Source: Chloroflexota bacterium (GTDB lineage Bacteria; Chloroflexota; Anaerolineae; Anaerolineales; Villigracilaceae). Taken from it: a stretch of 64,000 nucleotides of DNA. The position numbers were made by a program, and so were the translations under genes. Below, one piece after another: positions 7,498-17,536 of this stretch; position 1 is the stretch's first letter; each line of letters begins with the position of its first letter. Location of the stretch: contig JABFGC010000001.1 in the NCBI GenBank assembly GCA_013112685.1, positions 868,001 through 932,000 of the forward strand, written 5' to 3'. The notes beneath the pieces were generated by a model. That model did not search any database. It was not told the origin of the DNA and worked only from the letters and a program-made list of their open reading frames with translations.

Positions 7498-9291
7498 CGT
7501 TTGCGTTCCGGTATTCCGGCACTTCGATCATCGGCGGGCGTTCGTACTCGGCGATCTGCTCCACATCGAGGAAGTAGCCCTTGCTGTCGTGGCGGATGAG
7601 TTTCATCGAACGGTTCACGTCCTCCAGCACCGCGCGCCCAAAGCGGGTTTCCAGTTTGCGCATCACGGTCTGGATGATGGCAAAAGACATTTTGCCCAAC
7701 GCCTCCAAATGCTGGTTGTGATGAATGCGTTCGAGCAGGTCCACCTGTGCGATGGATTGCAAGCCGAACTTTTCGTAGATGTCAATCAGCAGGCCGGTCT
7801 CCACACCATAGCCCGAATAAAAGGTGGCGCGCTCCAGCGCCTCGCGCCGTCCGCCGTATTCGCCCGAAAGCGGCTGAACCACGCCGGAAAGTTCCGGGTA
7901 GAACAGGTTCAACAATGGGCGCGCGGTCAGTTCGGTCACACGCCCTCCGCCGCCCGCCTGCATTTTTTGTCCCACCCGCGGCGGCCTGCGATAGAAGCCC
8001 TTCACCAATTGGATTTGCGGGTTGACCAGCAGCGGACCGATGATGCCGTACACAAAACGCGGGTGGATGTTGACGATGTCCGTGTCAATCCACACGATGA
8101 TGTCGCCCTTTGTGACGAGCAGGCTTTTCCACAACGCTTCGCCTTTGCCGTCGCGCGCTCCCAGCCGTTCCAGCAAATGCTGGTGGATGTAAACCGGCAC
8201 GCCCTCCTTCTCCGCGATCTCGCGCGTGCCGTCGGCGGAGTTGGAGTCGATCAGCACGATCTCGTCCAGCAGGGGTACGCGCTGCATCAACTCCTTTTTC
8301 ATCGTGCGAATGACCTTGCCCACCGTCTCCTCTTCGTTCAACGCAGGCAGCGCCAGGCTGATCGTCACGCCTTGATGTCTTTTCAATTCCACCAGTTCGC
8401 GCAGCTGGCTGAACTCATCCGCATGGAAGGTGTTCTCGGCGAACCATTTATCCACCAAAATCGAAATCGCTTCCACACCCGCGCTTTCGTCGTAAACCAC
8501 CTGTGGGAACGGTCTTCCCCGTTTCACCGCGATCACCGTGCACGGCGCTTCACGCAGGATGCGGTCTGCCACCGGACCCATCGAAATGGAACTGGTCACA
8601 GGCTGGGAGGTTGTGCCGAGGATGATGACATCCGCTTTCTTCGTGTTCTCCAGGATGACCTGCACCGCATCATCCGTGACCTCGAACTGTTTCTGCACTT
8701 CGGGCAGTTGTTTCAACACCCGGTCCAACCCCTTGAACGGCGCGTCAATATTCGTTTCGGGGTCGTCCGCCCGGCGGATGTGAAGCGTCGCCACCCCTTT
8801 TGGATGCAGACCCAGCCCCACGCGCAGCGCCAACTCCGCGTGCGGTCCGCCTCGCACCGGGACCAGGACCTGCCTCGGTTTGCTGGAGATTTTTCCGCGC
8901 ATCAGAGCCACGTCGCACGGCGGGCGCGTTAGCAGGTCGTTCACGTTGACGTGCAATGCTTTTAGATGGGAATCGAATTCCAGCAGAAGCAGGTCGGGCT
9001 GTTCCTGCTGAAGCAGGTTCGAAAGTTCGTTCCACGGCTCGTGCGAAACGATGACCTTCGATTTGCTGACGATCTTTTCCTCCCTTCCGTAGTTCCTCAA
9101 CAGTTTGCGCGCGCGCGCGCGGCAGCCGCCCCCTTGCTCAGCGACTCTTCGGGCGGCAAAACCACCACGCCCACCAGGATGATCTCCGCATCGAACAGGC
9201 GCGCCGTCTCCAGCGCGTGCAAGCCGGGTCCTTCGTGAACCAGCGGGATGAGAACGCTGTGGATGGGTGAAAATTCGGAATGTCGTTGCAT
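7494..9291 (-). CDS. gpgS: universal-stress-domain / glucosyl-3-phosphoglycerate synthase fusion (frameshifted)
   Basis: About 598 aa. Two UspA-like repeats (residues about 8-140 and 145-285; the second ends in a GTTSQPVTSSISMG nucleotide-binding signature) precede a GT81 domain with LALPALNEEETVGKVI, DEIVLIDSNSADGT and the metal-binding WIDTDIVN. GpgS moves glucose from an NDP-glucose to 3-phosphoglycerate, the first step to glucosylglycerate. ATG 9291 follows GGAG. The frame breaks in a GC dinucleotide run (9107-9121). Near the end (7495-7515) the stop is missing: one extra A in CGGAAC would give EYRKRKR and a TGA overlapping the phosphatase ATG, whereas one base fewer would fuse the two proteins. 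Confidence 0.85.
9107..9121. repeat. GC dinucleotide run inside gpgS
   Basis: Fifteen bases of alternating G and C fall in the USP domain coding region. As written the run puts gpgS out of frame; one GC unit fewer restores SLSKGAAAARARKLLRNYG. It is either a sequencing error or a slippage-prone site. Confidence 0.7.
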
Positions 9292-9323
9292 GATGTTCTC
9301 CTTTCGCCGTGCGGCATATCCAT

Positions 9324-10538
9324 TTACAGAATGGGAGCGATGTGTTGACGATAAATGGCTTCCCAGCGGAACGAGGCGCGCGCGCGCATGGCAAACCTGG
9401 CAGGCAGGGATGTTTGAAAATAGTCCGCAAGCATGCCCGCGACCCTGGCAGGCTCTTCATCGGGCGAAAAAAACGCCGCGTCTTCCAAACCCAGTTTTCG
9501 CAAAGGGGGAATATCGGCGCAGAAGGCGGGCAAATGGCTGAACGCCGCTTCGATCAACGGGATGCCAAAACCCTCCTCGCGGCTGGGAAAGAACAGCGCG
9601 TCGGCGACGCGATAGAAATCCGCGATGACTTCATCGGGCAGGAAGCCGTCGTGCAGTTCCGCGAGAAAATACGCCGAGCCTTCCAAGCCCAATTGACTGC
9701 GCATTCCTTTGAGCATTTCAAAGTATCGGATGTTGCCCGCGTTGTGCGGGTCCCAGCGGACCCCGTCACCACCAGCGCGGCGTCTGGAAATTGCCTCCGC
9801 AGTTCAGCCAGCGTGTGAAGCGCAAGTTCGATGTTCTTGCGCGGCGTCACGCGGACGGGCAGCGAGCAGGATCGGCGCGGCGTCCAACAGGTTCGTCTTT
9901 TCAAGCAGGGAGCGGGTCAGCGCTTCAAGTTTGTAAAACCGTTCAATATCCACACCGTTGGGGATGACGCGGATCGAAGCGGGGTCTAGTTTCATCAGTC
10001 CTGCCAGTTCATCGCGGCGTAAATCCGAGACGACGACATGGGTCAGGCTTCCCCAGTCCGTTCGCAGCAAATCCCAGGGATAGCCATCGTGCAGTTCGGG
10101 CAGGTAGCGCGGCGTCGTCCACGCCAGGTCGTGATGCCAGAGGATCAGGCGCGGCAAATTTTGGTCAAGGTGTAGTTGGTGGAGCGCGGCAGTAAGCGCG
10201 AGGTTCTTGTTCAACGAACAAACGTTGTGCGCGATCAAGACATCCGTGCCGTATAAGGCGTCTTGCAGCTGGTTCATGAGTTCGCTGCGCAGAGCCTCGA
10301 ACTCGCCCGTTACCGCGCCTCGATCCAGTTTCTCTTTCATCGCGATCACGCGCTCGTGGCGTGAATCCGCCAGTGGAATTTTCACGAGCGGGATTTGCGC
10401 GTTTAGCGCCTCGCCGCGCGCCGCGACCAGCCGCACAGAATGTCCATCCGCAGACATGAGCCGCGCATGATGGGCGATGACGCTTTCCACGCCGCCGACG
10501 ATGGGCGGGACGGAATAGTGAAGTAGAGCGATATTCAT
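9324..10538 (-). CDS. GT4 family glycosyltransferase A (frameshifted)
   Basis: 404 aa after correction, two Rossmann halves. The N-terminus MNIALLHYSVPPIVGGVESV has the GG acceptor loop; the C-terminal half has VIPNGVDIERF and the GT4 EX7E element SREEGFGIPLIEAAF. Two breaks: an extra base near 9858-9862 (LL to PVRVTPRKNIELAL) and a missing base in the C run 9761-9764 (VTG to VRWDPHNAG). They cancel, so length stays a multiple of three. Probably adds a sugar in glucosylglycerate-derived solute synthesis or a related glycoside; donor and acceptor unknown. It starts 10 nt after GT4 B. Confidence 0.75.
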
Positions 10539-10548
10539 ATCGCCGCCT

Positions 10549-11893
10549 TCAAACCTGATACCCCAGGCAATCCGCCAGAACGGATTCGAGCCTGCGCTCC
10601 AGCACAGCGTAGGAGAAATAGCGTTTGGCGAGTTGGTAATTCATCTCCGCCCATTCCTTTGTCATGTCGGGGGTTTTTAGCGCGTGACGCACGGCGGTGA
10701 TCGTGCTGGTGCTGATGAAGCCGTCGAACCAAAGCGTGTGGAAGCCTTTCGGCTTGATGTCCACTTCGTAGATCGAGTAGTTGTTGACCAGGATCAGGCG
10801 GCGGTAATACACGGCTTCGAGGAAGGCGTTGCCGAAGCCTTCGATGCTCGACGGGTAGGTAACCAGGTCCGCGTAGGGATACACATCGCCGAGCGTGTAA
10901 ATCTTTTTGCCGTCGGGGGTCGTGCCGCGTTGATCCTGCACCTGGTCCGCTTCAAAACGGACGGTCACATCCAGCAGGTGCGCGTACTCGCGCACACGGT
11001 TTTCGTAGTCCGTGCCTTCGTCGCCGGAGGCGTGCGAGATGATGAGTTTGGCGGGCATATCCAGGGCGGCGCATCAACTCGATGGCGTGCTCGATGCCCT
11101 TCCGTTGAATGACGCGCGTGGGCTGCAGGAAAAAGTATTCGCCGCCGCGAATGTCAAAATCCGAGCGGACCGTTTCCGTATAAGGGTCGGGAGCGGGCGG
11201 CGGGGAGTCGAAGTCCATCACGTTGGGGATCACCCGCGAGGTCAAGCCCTGACGCGAAGCGATCTGCTGCGCCTGAATCGAATTGATGACCACATGTCGA
11301 ATCGAAGGCAGGTTGGGCGGGAACGCGGCGGCAAGATAATCGCCCACGCAATTGACCTGGAAGCGCTGGCGTTCCCAGTAAAAATCGTGATGATGCGCGA
11401 TGGCGGGATAGCCCGTCTCGGCGACGAACTCGGTGATGGCGAGACCGAGCGGCAGGTTGAGCGGAATTGTCAGCGCGTTTTCGACGATGAGGATTTCCAA
11501 ATCGAAACGGCGTGCAAATTCGTACAACTCCTTCTTGAAATATTCCTTGAATTCGTTCACGCGGCGCGTCATGGCGGGCGGGCGCACATAGATGGAGAAG
11601 AAATCCTTGTGCAGGTGCGCCATTTCAGGATGCGCCTTGCGCGCCTCCTTCGTGACCGTCCAACTGCCGGAATACGCCATTCGATTGAGTTCGTCAATAT
11701 CCGGGTGACGGTAAAACGCCTCCGGCACGACGTGGGAGTAGTCCGCGCTTCGGTCACATTCGCCTGCGAAGTAGAAGCATCTGTGACCGAGCCGCTCCAA
11801 CACGGTTGCCCACTTTGCCGTTTCGAGCGAGACGCCGTCCGTGCCCGCGAAACGGGTGGAGATGAAACCGATATTGTGAGATGATGGTGTCAT
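10549..11893 (-). CDS. GT4 family glycosyltransferase B (frameshifted)
   Basis: 447 aa after correction. N-terminal half: GFISTRFAGTDGVSLETAKW (acceptor side) with a long helical insert; C-terminal half: VIPNVMDF, FFLQPTRVIQRKGIEHAIEL and YPSSIEGFGNAFLEAVYY (EX7E). One extra base in 11064-11066 splits the frame; removing it joins MRRLD to MPAKLIISHASGDEG. In other bacteria GT4 enzymes beside gpgS make mannosylglucosylglycerate, so this is a candidate for such a step; the assignment rests on context only. Confidence 0.75.
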
Positions 11894-11913
11894 GAGGTAC
11901 CTCTAATTGATTA

Positions 11914-12011
11914 TGTCATTGCGAGCGCCGAAGGTGCGAAGCAATCTCCTGTTTTGATGATTTACTCTGTTGTCAGGAGATTGCTTCGGGCTGTCGCCCT
12001 CGCAACGACAT
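11914..12011. repeat. dispersed imperfect palindrome (CATTGCGAG/AAGCAATCTC family), copy a
   Basis: TGTCATTGCGAGCG and GCGAAGCAATCTCCTG on the left are answered by CAGGAGATTGCTTCG and TCGCAACGACA on the right, forming a long imperfect hairpin between GT4 B and the GH13 gene. Further copies: 34957-35040 and 37234-37346. Confidence 0.75.
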
Positions 12012-12013
12012 GG

Positions 12014-13777
12014 TTAAGTGGGTTTCAACCATAAAACCTGATATGGCTCAAGCGTGATATTGGAAACCTGAATTACTTGACCTGTGAAAAGGTCTGTCGC
12101 TCTTTCTTGATCCGTTTTGAAGGCAATTCTCTTTGCGCTGACGTTATGCAGGCACAGCGCACGAGACTTTCCATCCGGCGAAATACGTTCGATGGCAAAG
12201 ATGGACGGATGAAGGTCTAAAATATTCTGCTGTCCATGCGGATGAAACGCGGAGGTATTGCTTCTGGCTTTCAGCAGTTGACAATAACGGGTGAAGACTT
12301 TGTAACGCAAAGAGTTTTCGTCCGCAAGTTCCTGCTGCAATTTTTCAAACTGTAACTTCTCGCGGTTGATGGTGCGGTTGCGTCCGGTCTGTTTCACGCC
12401 TTCGATCCAGCCGCGTGAGCCGAAGAGGCTGTGGAAGTAAATGCCCGGCACGCCGACGAGCGTGAGCATGATGGCTTGCGCGGCGACGAAACGGTTGACT
12501 TGTAAATCCAAGGATTCGCCCTCGTACCCCTTCGGGGCACTTTCCCCAGCCCTTCCCCCGAGGGGGGAAGGGAGTCCCCTCTCCCTTTGGGAGAGGGCTA
12601 GGGTGAGGGGGGGCGAGAGCGCGTCGAAGTAGTTGATGTTCATCTCGTAGGGACTCTGCGTCCCGTCTGCGTTATGCTTGTAGGAGATCAAGCCACCGTG
12701 TTCGATGGTTTTGTTCACAAGTGAAGCGATGTCAGCGTCCGACAAGATTCCTCGGGCAGGATTCAGCCCGATCCCGTCGTGAGAGGCGAGGAAGTTGAAG
12801 AAGGTCGTTTTATCGGAGGGAAGAGTCAACGTCCGCGCCCAGTCTGACAAAATCCGCGCGTCGCCGGTGTGGAAGGTGTGCAGGGTCAACGGCGGCAATG
12901 CAAAGTTGTAGACGAGTTGTGCTTCGTTGTGTCCATTGCCAAAATAGGAAATGTTGTCGGTGTGCGGCACGTTGGTCTCGGTGATGAAGTGGACGTGCGG
13001 CGCGACCTCGTTCAGCGCGGCGCGCAGGAACCGGATGACCGCATGCGTCTGCGGGAGGTGGATGCAGGGAGTGTCAATCTCCTTCCAGAGGTAGGCGATG
13101 GCGTCGAGGCGGATGAAGTCCGCGCCGCGCTCGGCATAAAGGAGGAGGACTTCGAGGATTTCGAGCAGGACTTCGGGATTCTTGAAATTGAGGTCAATCT
13201 GGTCGGCGCTGAAGGTCGTCCACACTTTCTTTTCGCCGGACGCGGTTTGAAACGTCGTGAGCAGAGGCAGCGTGCGCGGACGCACCACCTGCGAAAGGTC
13301 CGGTTCGCCTTCGACGGTGATGAAGTAATCTTTATAGTGTGAATCGTCTTGAAGAAATTTCTGGAACCATTCGCTCTGCGAGGAGATGTGGTTGATGACG
13401 CCGTCGAACATCAGGCGGAAGTTCCGCATGGCAGAGACGTCGTCCCAATCGCCGAAGGCGGGGTCAATGCGGCGGTAATCCACCACCGAGAAACCGTCGT
13501 CGGACGTCCAGGGGTAAAAGGGCAGTAGGTGAATTCCGCTGACGACGCCAGTCAGATATTCGTCACAAAACTTTTTGAGCGTTTGGAGCGGTTTTTCGTT
13601 CGGGGATCGAACCTGATCGCCGTAGGTGATGAGGACCGAGTCGCGTTCGCTGAGTCCGCCGTCCCGTAATTGGATGCGGGCACGATAGCCGTCCAGCAGG
13701 TTTTGAATCCGTTCGAGCGGGCGCGCAGCGGCATGTTCCCCATATAAAAAGGTGAGATGGGAGAACAGTTCCTTCAT
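12014..13777 (-). CDS. GH13_18 glucosylglycerate phosphorylase (sucrose-phosphorylase-like)
   Basis: 587 aa. Conserved GH13 pieces: LITYGDQV, GIHLLPFYPWTSDDGFSVVDY, region II FIRLDAIAYLWK (Asp nucleophile), HFITETNVPH (acid/base Glu), FLASHDGIGLNP. The FLASHDGIGL form and the cluster context point to glucosylglycerate phosphorylase, which cleaves glucosylglycerate with phosphate to glucose-1-phosphate and glycerate. About 30 residues (SPPLTLALSQRERG...GYEGES) are an in-frame repeat insertion between NYFDAL and LDLQVNRF; family members have only a short loop there. The start overlaps the exchanger stop (ATGA, 13777), so the two are coupled. Confidence 0.85.
   Translation of the reverse strand: MKELFSHLTFLYGEHAAARPLERIQNLLDGYRARIQLRDGGLSERDSVLITYGDQVRSPNEKPLQTLKKFCDEYLTGVVSGIHLLPFYPWTSDDGFSVVDYRRIDPAFGDWDDVSAMRNFRLMFDGVINHISSQSEWFQKFLQDDSHYKDYFITVEGEPDLSQVVRPRTLPLLTTFQTASGEKKVWTTFSADQIDLNFKNPEVLLEILEVLLLYAERGADFIRLDAIAYLWKEIDTPCIHLPQTHAVIRFLRAALNEVAPHVHFITETNVPHTDNISYFGNGHNEAQLVYNFALPPLTLHTFHTGDARILSDWARTLTLPSDKTTFFNFLASHDGIGLNPARGILSDADIASLVNKTIEHGGLISYKHNADGTQSPYEMNINYFDALSPPLTLALSQRERGLPSPLGGRAGESAPKGYEGESLDLQVNRFVAAQAIMLTLVGVPGIYFHSLFGSRGWIEGVKQTGRNRTINREKLQFEKLQQELADENSLRYKVFTRYCQLLKARSNTSAFHPHGQQNILDLHPSIFAIERISPDGKSRALCLHNVSAKRIAFKTDQERATDLFTGQVIQVSNITLEPYQVLWLKPT
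12513..12617. repeat. palindromic repeat inserted in frame in the phosphorylase gene
   Basis: Two G/C-rich hairpins in tandem, CTTCCCCCGAGGGGGGAAGG and CCCTCTCCCTTTGGGAGAGG, are of the kind otherwise found between genes. They add about 30 codons without breaking the frame. The encoded peptide (LALSQRERG, PSPLGGRAGE) has no counterpart expected in the enzyme family. Confidence 0.8.
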
Positions 13778-14857
13778 CAGCCTTTCTTGGTCCGCATGGA
13801 GCGGATGGCGATCACAACTAGCGCAAAGAATGTGATGGGGACGAAGAATGCAATGAACAGCGTCGCGGTGGGCAGGGCGGGACTTCCCGCGGCGCGCAGG
13901 ATGACGTACGTCACGTAAAGGATGTAATACGACAGAAGCAACCCGCCTTCGAGGCGCGAGATGCGGTTGTCAATGTAAAAAACAGGCAGGGTCACCAGAG
14001 CCACAAAAACCATCACGGGCAGGTCGAGCTGCAGGATGTGGCTTCCCACCGGAATCCCGCCGGGCGCGACCAGCGCGCCGATGCCCAGCACGCCGAGCAG
14101 GTTGAAGATGTTGCTGCCAACGGCGTTGCCGACGGCAATGTCGCTTTCCCTTTTGAGCGCGGCAATTGCGGACGTGGCGACCTCCGGCAGGGATGTCCCT
14201 GCCGCAACAATGGTCAGACCGATGACCAGTTCACTCACGCCGAGGGCGATGGCGATCCGCACCGAGGATTCCACCAGCCAGTCCGAGCCGAGCACGAGCA
14301 AGCCCAGCCCGGCGAGGATGAAAACGATATTGATGGCGGTGTTGCGCGCGGTGTGCGGTTCTTTTGGCGCGTATTCCTGCGCGTATTCCTTTTGCACGGC
14401 CTTGCTTTCCCGCCTGCTTTGGCGCAGGGCAAAGACGGTATACAACACAAGACCGAGAAGCAGGACCACGCCGTCCAGCCAGCCGAGGCCGCCATCGAAG
14501 GCAAGCACAAAGGTCAGCAGGGAGATGCCCAGCATGATGGGCGCATCCTTGCGGATGAGTTGTTTGGCGATGACGATGGGCGCGAGGATGGCGGTCACGC
14601 CGAGGATGAAAAGAATGTTGAAGATGTTCGAGCCGAGCACGTTGCCCAGCGTCAACTCGCCCTGACCGGCGACGGCAGCCCTGCAAAGACACCGCAATTT
14701 CGGGCGACGCCGTCCCAATGGCGACGATGGTCAAACCGATGACGAGCGGGGAAACGCCGAACGCTGCCGCCAGCCGTGACGCGCCGCGCACCAACAGGTC
14801 GGCGCCGATGATCAATGTGATGAGTCCAGCCAGGAAAAGGAGGATGGTTGTCGTCAT
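13777..14857 (-). CDS. calcium/sodium antiporter, CaCA family (frameshifted)
   Basis: 359 aa, ten helices in two inverted halves, each with an alpha-repeat: GLTIVAIGTASPEIAVSLQA / GNVLGSNIFNILFILG and GLTIVAAGTSLPEVATSA / GNAVGSNIFNLLGVLG. The acidic residues and GSNIFN motifs form the ion site. It exports Ca2+ in exchange for Na+ or H+. One extra base in 14679-14681 splits the frame; removing it gives SLQAAVAGQGELTLGN. It overlaps the phosphorylase start by ATGA, placing ion export and solute metabolism on one message. Confidence 0.85.
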
Positions 14858-14953
14858 GGTTGCAATCTCGTAATTTAATCCCGAAATTTATATACCATGA
14901 TTTTTTGGAGTTAAGATTAATTTCCCCTTTATGAAAGATGTTTTGATTGTTCG

Positions 14954-17337
14954 TTACATCTCCACAATGCAGGGCGCTTCGTCCTTGACGATGACGCTTT
15001 CCCCGTTTGCAAACGTAACGGTGGTCTGTTCCTGTCCGCGCACGACGGTGAGCCCCTTGTATTTGATGGTCACAGCAAACGGGAAGAGATTTCGTCCCTC
15101 CAGTTTTACGCGCGCGCCTGAAAGGATCGTCACGCCCAACGCCTGCATGAACAAACCGACGGGCGCGAAGCCGGTCAGCGAATTGCGCTCGCCGATGCCT
15201 GTCCCTTTTTCGGCATGGTAGCGTTGGTAGAACGAGCGGTTCTGCTTCAAGTTCTGGATGACCGCGTTCATCAAATGTGCGGTGAGCCGCGTCGCTTCGG
15301 CGCGGAAGCCGTAGGCAAGCAGACCTTCCGCGATCAACGAATTCCAGGGGAGGCTCACGCTCATCGAAACAGTCTCCGCTTGCAGGTCCGGGGCGAGCGG
15401 GAGGGATGGCATTCCAAAAGGACGGTCGAAGCGGTCTGCCATCATGATGTTGCGCCCGATCATCGCGTAAGCGCGCTGTTTTTCGAGCGCGCCCGCCCAT
15501 AACGGCAGACCCAGCGTGATGTCTTCGCCGGTTGTATCCACGATCTTGACGCTGATCCTGTCGTTCTCTTCCAAGCCCGTTACACTGATGCGCCCCACAC
15601 GCGTAAAGACCATCTGAGTGGTTGCGACCAGACCACCCGAACGCCATTGGAATTGATGCCCGGCGATGAGTTCGCTCTCGCCTTTGGATTTGGTGAAATA
15701 TTCGCTGATCTCCACCTCCGGTCGCTTCGCGGCTGGACTTTTGGTCTGAATCTCCACCAGCAGGCGCACCGGCGTCTCGGACTCGAACTTGGGGCGCATC
15801 GAGCCGTCGCCTTTGCGTTTGGCAATGACCTTGCTTTCGGTGACCTGTCCTGTTTCGCGGTCGCGGTAGGAGTAAAAACTGACGCGCGGGTTCCAACCGG
15901 CGTCGAGCGAATCTTTGATCTTCCCGGCTTGCGCCGCGATCAACGCGGTCTCTTCATCGGGCTTGCCGAGTATCTTCCCCATTTTGACCAACATCTGCGC
16001 TTCGCGGTAGAGCATGGCTTCGAGCGACGGGCTGTGGACGAAGGAAACATCCAGTCCCTGCGACCAGGGATTCCACACGTCGAAGAGCGGGTTGTCTTCC
16101 AAGCCCGTTTGCAGGATGTGATCCCATTCCGGTGTGCCGTCGCGGTTGCGGTCATGCACGCCGGAGAACCAGGACCAGAAGAATTTCACCAGTCTGGGAA
16201 AGACCTCCGCAAGGAAATCGTCGTCCTGGGTCATTTGATAATACTTCCATGCCATGCTGGCGAGGATGGGCATGGCATGGAACTTCCCGCGCTGACCGGC
16301 AATGCCAGGCTTGCCGTCCACTTCGCCGTCTTCATCCTGTGTGGATAGGAAGTTGAGCAAAAGATGTTTTGCGATTTGCGGCGTGACGTTCAAAATGCCG
16401 GCGAGATAATAGGCATCCAGCACGAACTGGCCGCTCCAGGCGGGCGGATAATCTGCCCCGTCGCCTTTGATGGAATGTCCGTGGTCGCTGTGACGCGCCT
16501 GCACAAAGGAAGGCTTGGGCAGATGGTCGCTGTGCATGAACAGGGCGTGCGCCGCTTTCTGGCTGAACGCTAAAGCGGCGTCCCAGTCCGGGTCGCCGGT
16601 GCGGATGTCGAGAGTCTGCCCGGCGTCCAGCATTTCGATGCGGGCGAGTTCCGCCTGCCGAGGGCGCGCGGCGGTTTTGCGGGCGAGGTCGAAGGCTTCG
16701 GGAATCGTGTCGAGTGCGGCTTCGGCGAAGGATAAGGTTCGGAACGGCGCCAGGACCCTGCTCGAGGCCCAGCAGGAGCGAGGCGTGCGGGCCGGGGCCC
16801 GTGTTTGGGTCCGCCGGTCATGAAAATCACGGGGGCGATTCCGCTGGTCTGTCCCGCCAAAATATTGACGAGTTGCTGCTGGGTGGGGATGATGGACTGC
16901 CCGTTGAGCGGGGCGAGCGCGGCGCATACTTCCAATTGAATGTTGCGGATGGCGGTGGTTTTATTGACGAGCGTGACGCGCCCCGCCACCGCGTGAGATT
17001 CGGGAACCCAAAAATCCACCGTGGTATGCAGGTTCTCGAAGGGAACAAAATCGAGCGTCAGGAAGTTTGGATAGAAACGCCGCAGAGACGGTTTGGCGGC
17101 GAAGGTGTTAGGGTCTGTAAGCGTGTTTGCGCCCTCGGAAAAGCGTAAAAAAATGCGCATCGAACGCGCACGCAATCCGTAGGTGGTGGCAAGTCCCACC
17201 GCAGACCGTTCCGGGTCGTTGCTGCCCATTTCCGCTTCCCAAATGTGGTCGTTGGGGTAATCCGGCTTGCACAAACGGGCATCCGCCGCGAGGGTGAGGT
17301 GAAGCGGGTCGCCGGGGCGTAGGGACCAGTCGCGCAT
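14954..17337 (-). CDS. GH63-like glycosidase, candidate glucosylglycerate hydrolase (frameshifted)
   Basis: 793 aa after correction: an N-terminal beta-sandwich (about 1-250), then an (alpha/alpha)6 barrel with DGADYPPAWSGQFVLDAYY, GTPEWDHILQTGLEDNPLFD and LPWNSLIAEGLLAYGFR. This resembles GH63 mannosyl/glucosylglycerate hydrolases. Two breaks, each one extra base (AAA run at 16804-16806, and 16750-16757), cover the piece reading NTGPGPHASLLLGLEQG. Start ATG 17337 matches MRDWSLRPGD; an upstream alternative adds 12 unlikely residues. The neighbours support hydrolysis of glucosylglycerate or a longer derivative; exact substrate unknown. Confidence 0.75.
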
Positions 17338-17401
17338 GGCGCTTATTGTACGGGCAGACGGGCGGTTGGTCAAACAGGTATAATTTGGTCTGATGGTCGC
17401 G

Positions 17402-17527
17402 TAGTTGAATAGTGTAGTAGTTGGGTGGTTGAACTGCTAAACTGCCCAACTATCGAACCACCAAACCATCGAACCATTAAACTATCGGACTATCAAACTA
17501 CCCAACTATCTAGCTATCGAACCAGGA
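17402..17527. repeat. octamer tandem repeats, 4 + 12 units in inverted orientation
   Basis: Four units of consensus TRGTTNNN (from 17402, 17410, 17418, 17426) are followed by twelve units of its complement AACYANNN, starting exactly every 8 bp from 17432 to 17520. The two arms can fold back on each other. The last unit runs into the ribosome-binding site of the MaoC gene. The same octamer occurs at 55296-55351. Confidence 0.85.
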
Positions 17528-17536
17528 GACTAACCA

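Noticed and set aside
7088..9460. A 790-residue single protein across gpgS and the phosphatase
   Set aside because: After about 7500 the frame encodes Arg-rich shadow sequence while the phosphatase motifs lie in another frame.
17432..17527. CRISPR array
   Set aside because: The units are 8 bp with 3 variable bases and no spacers of 25-40 bp; no cas genes are present.
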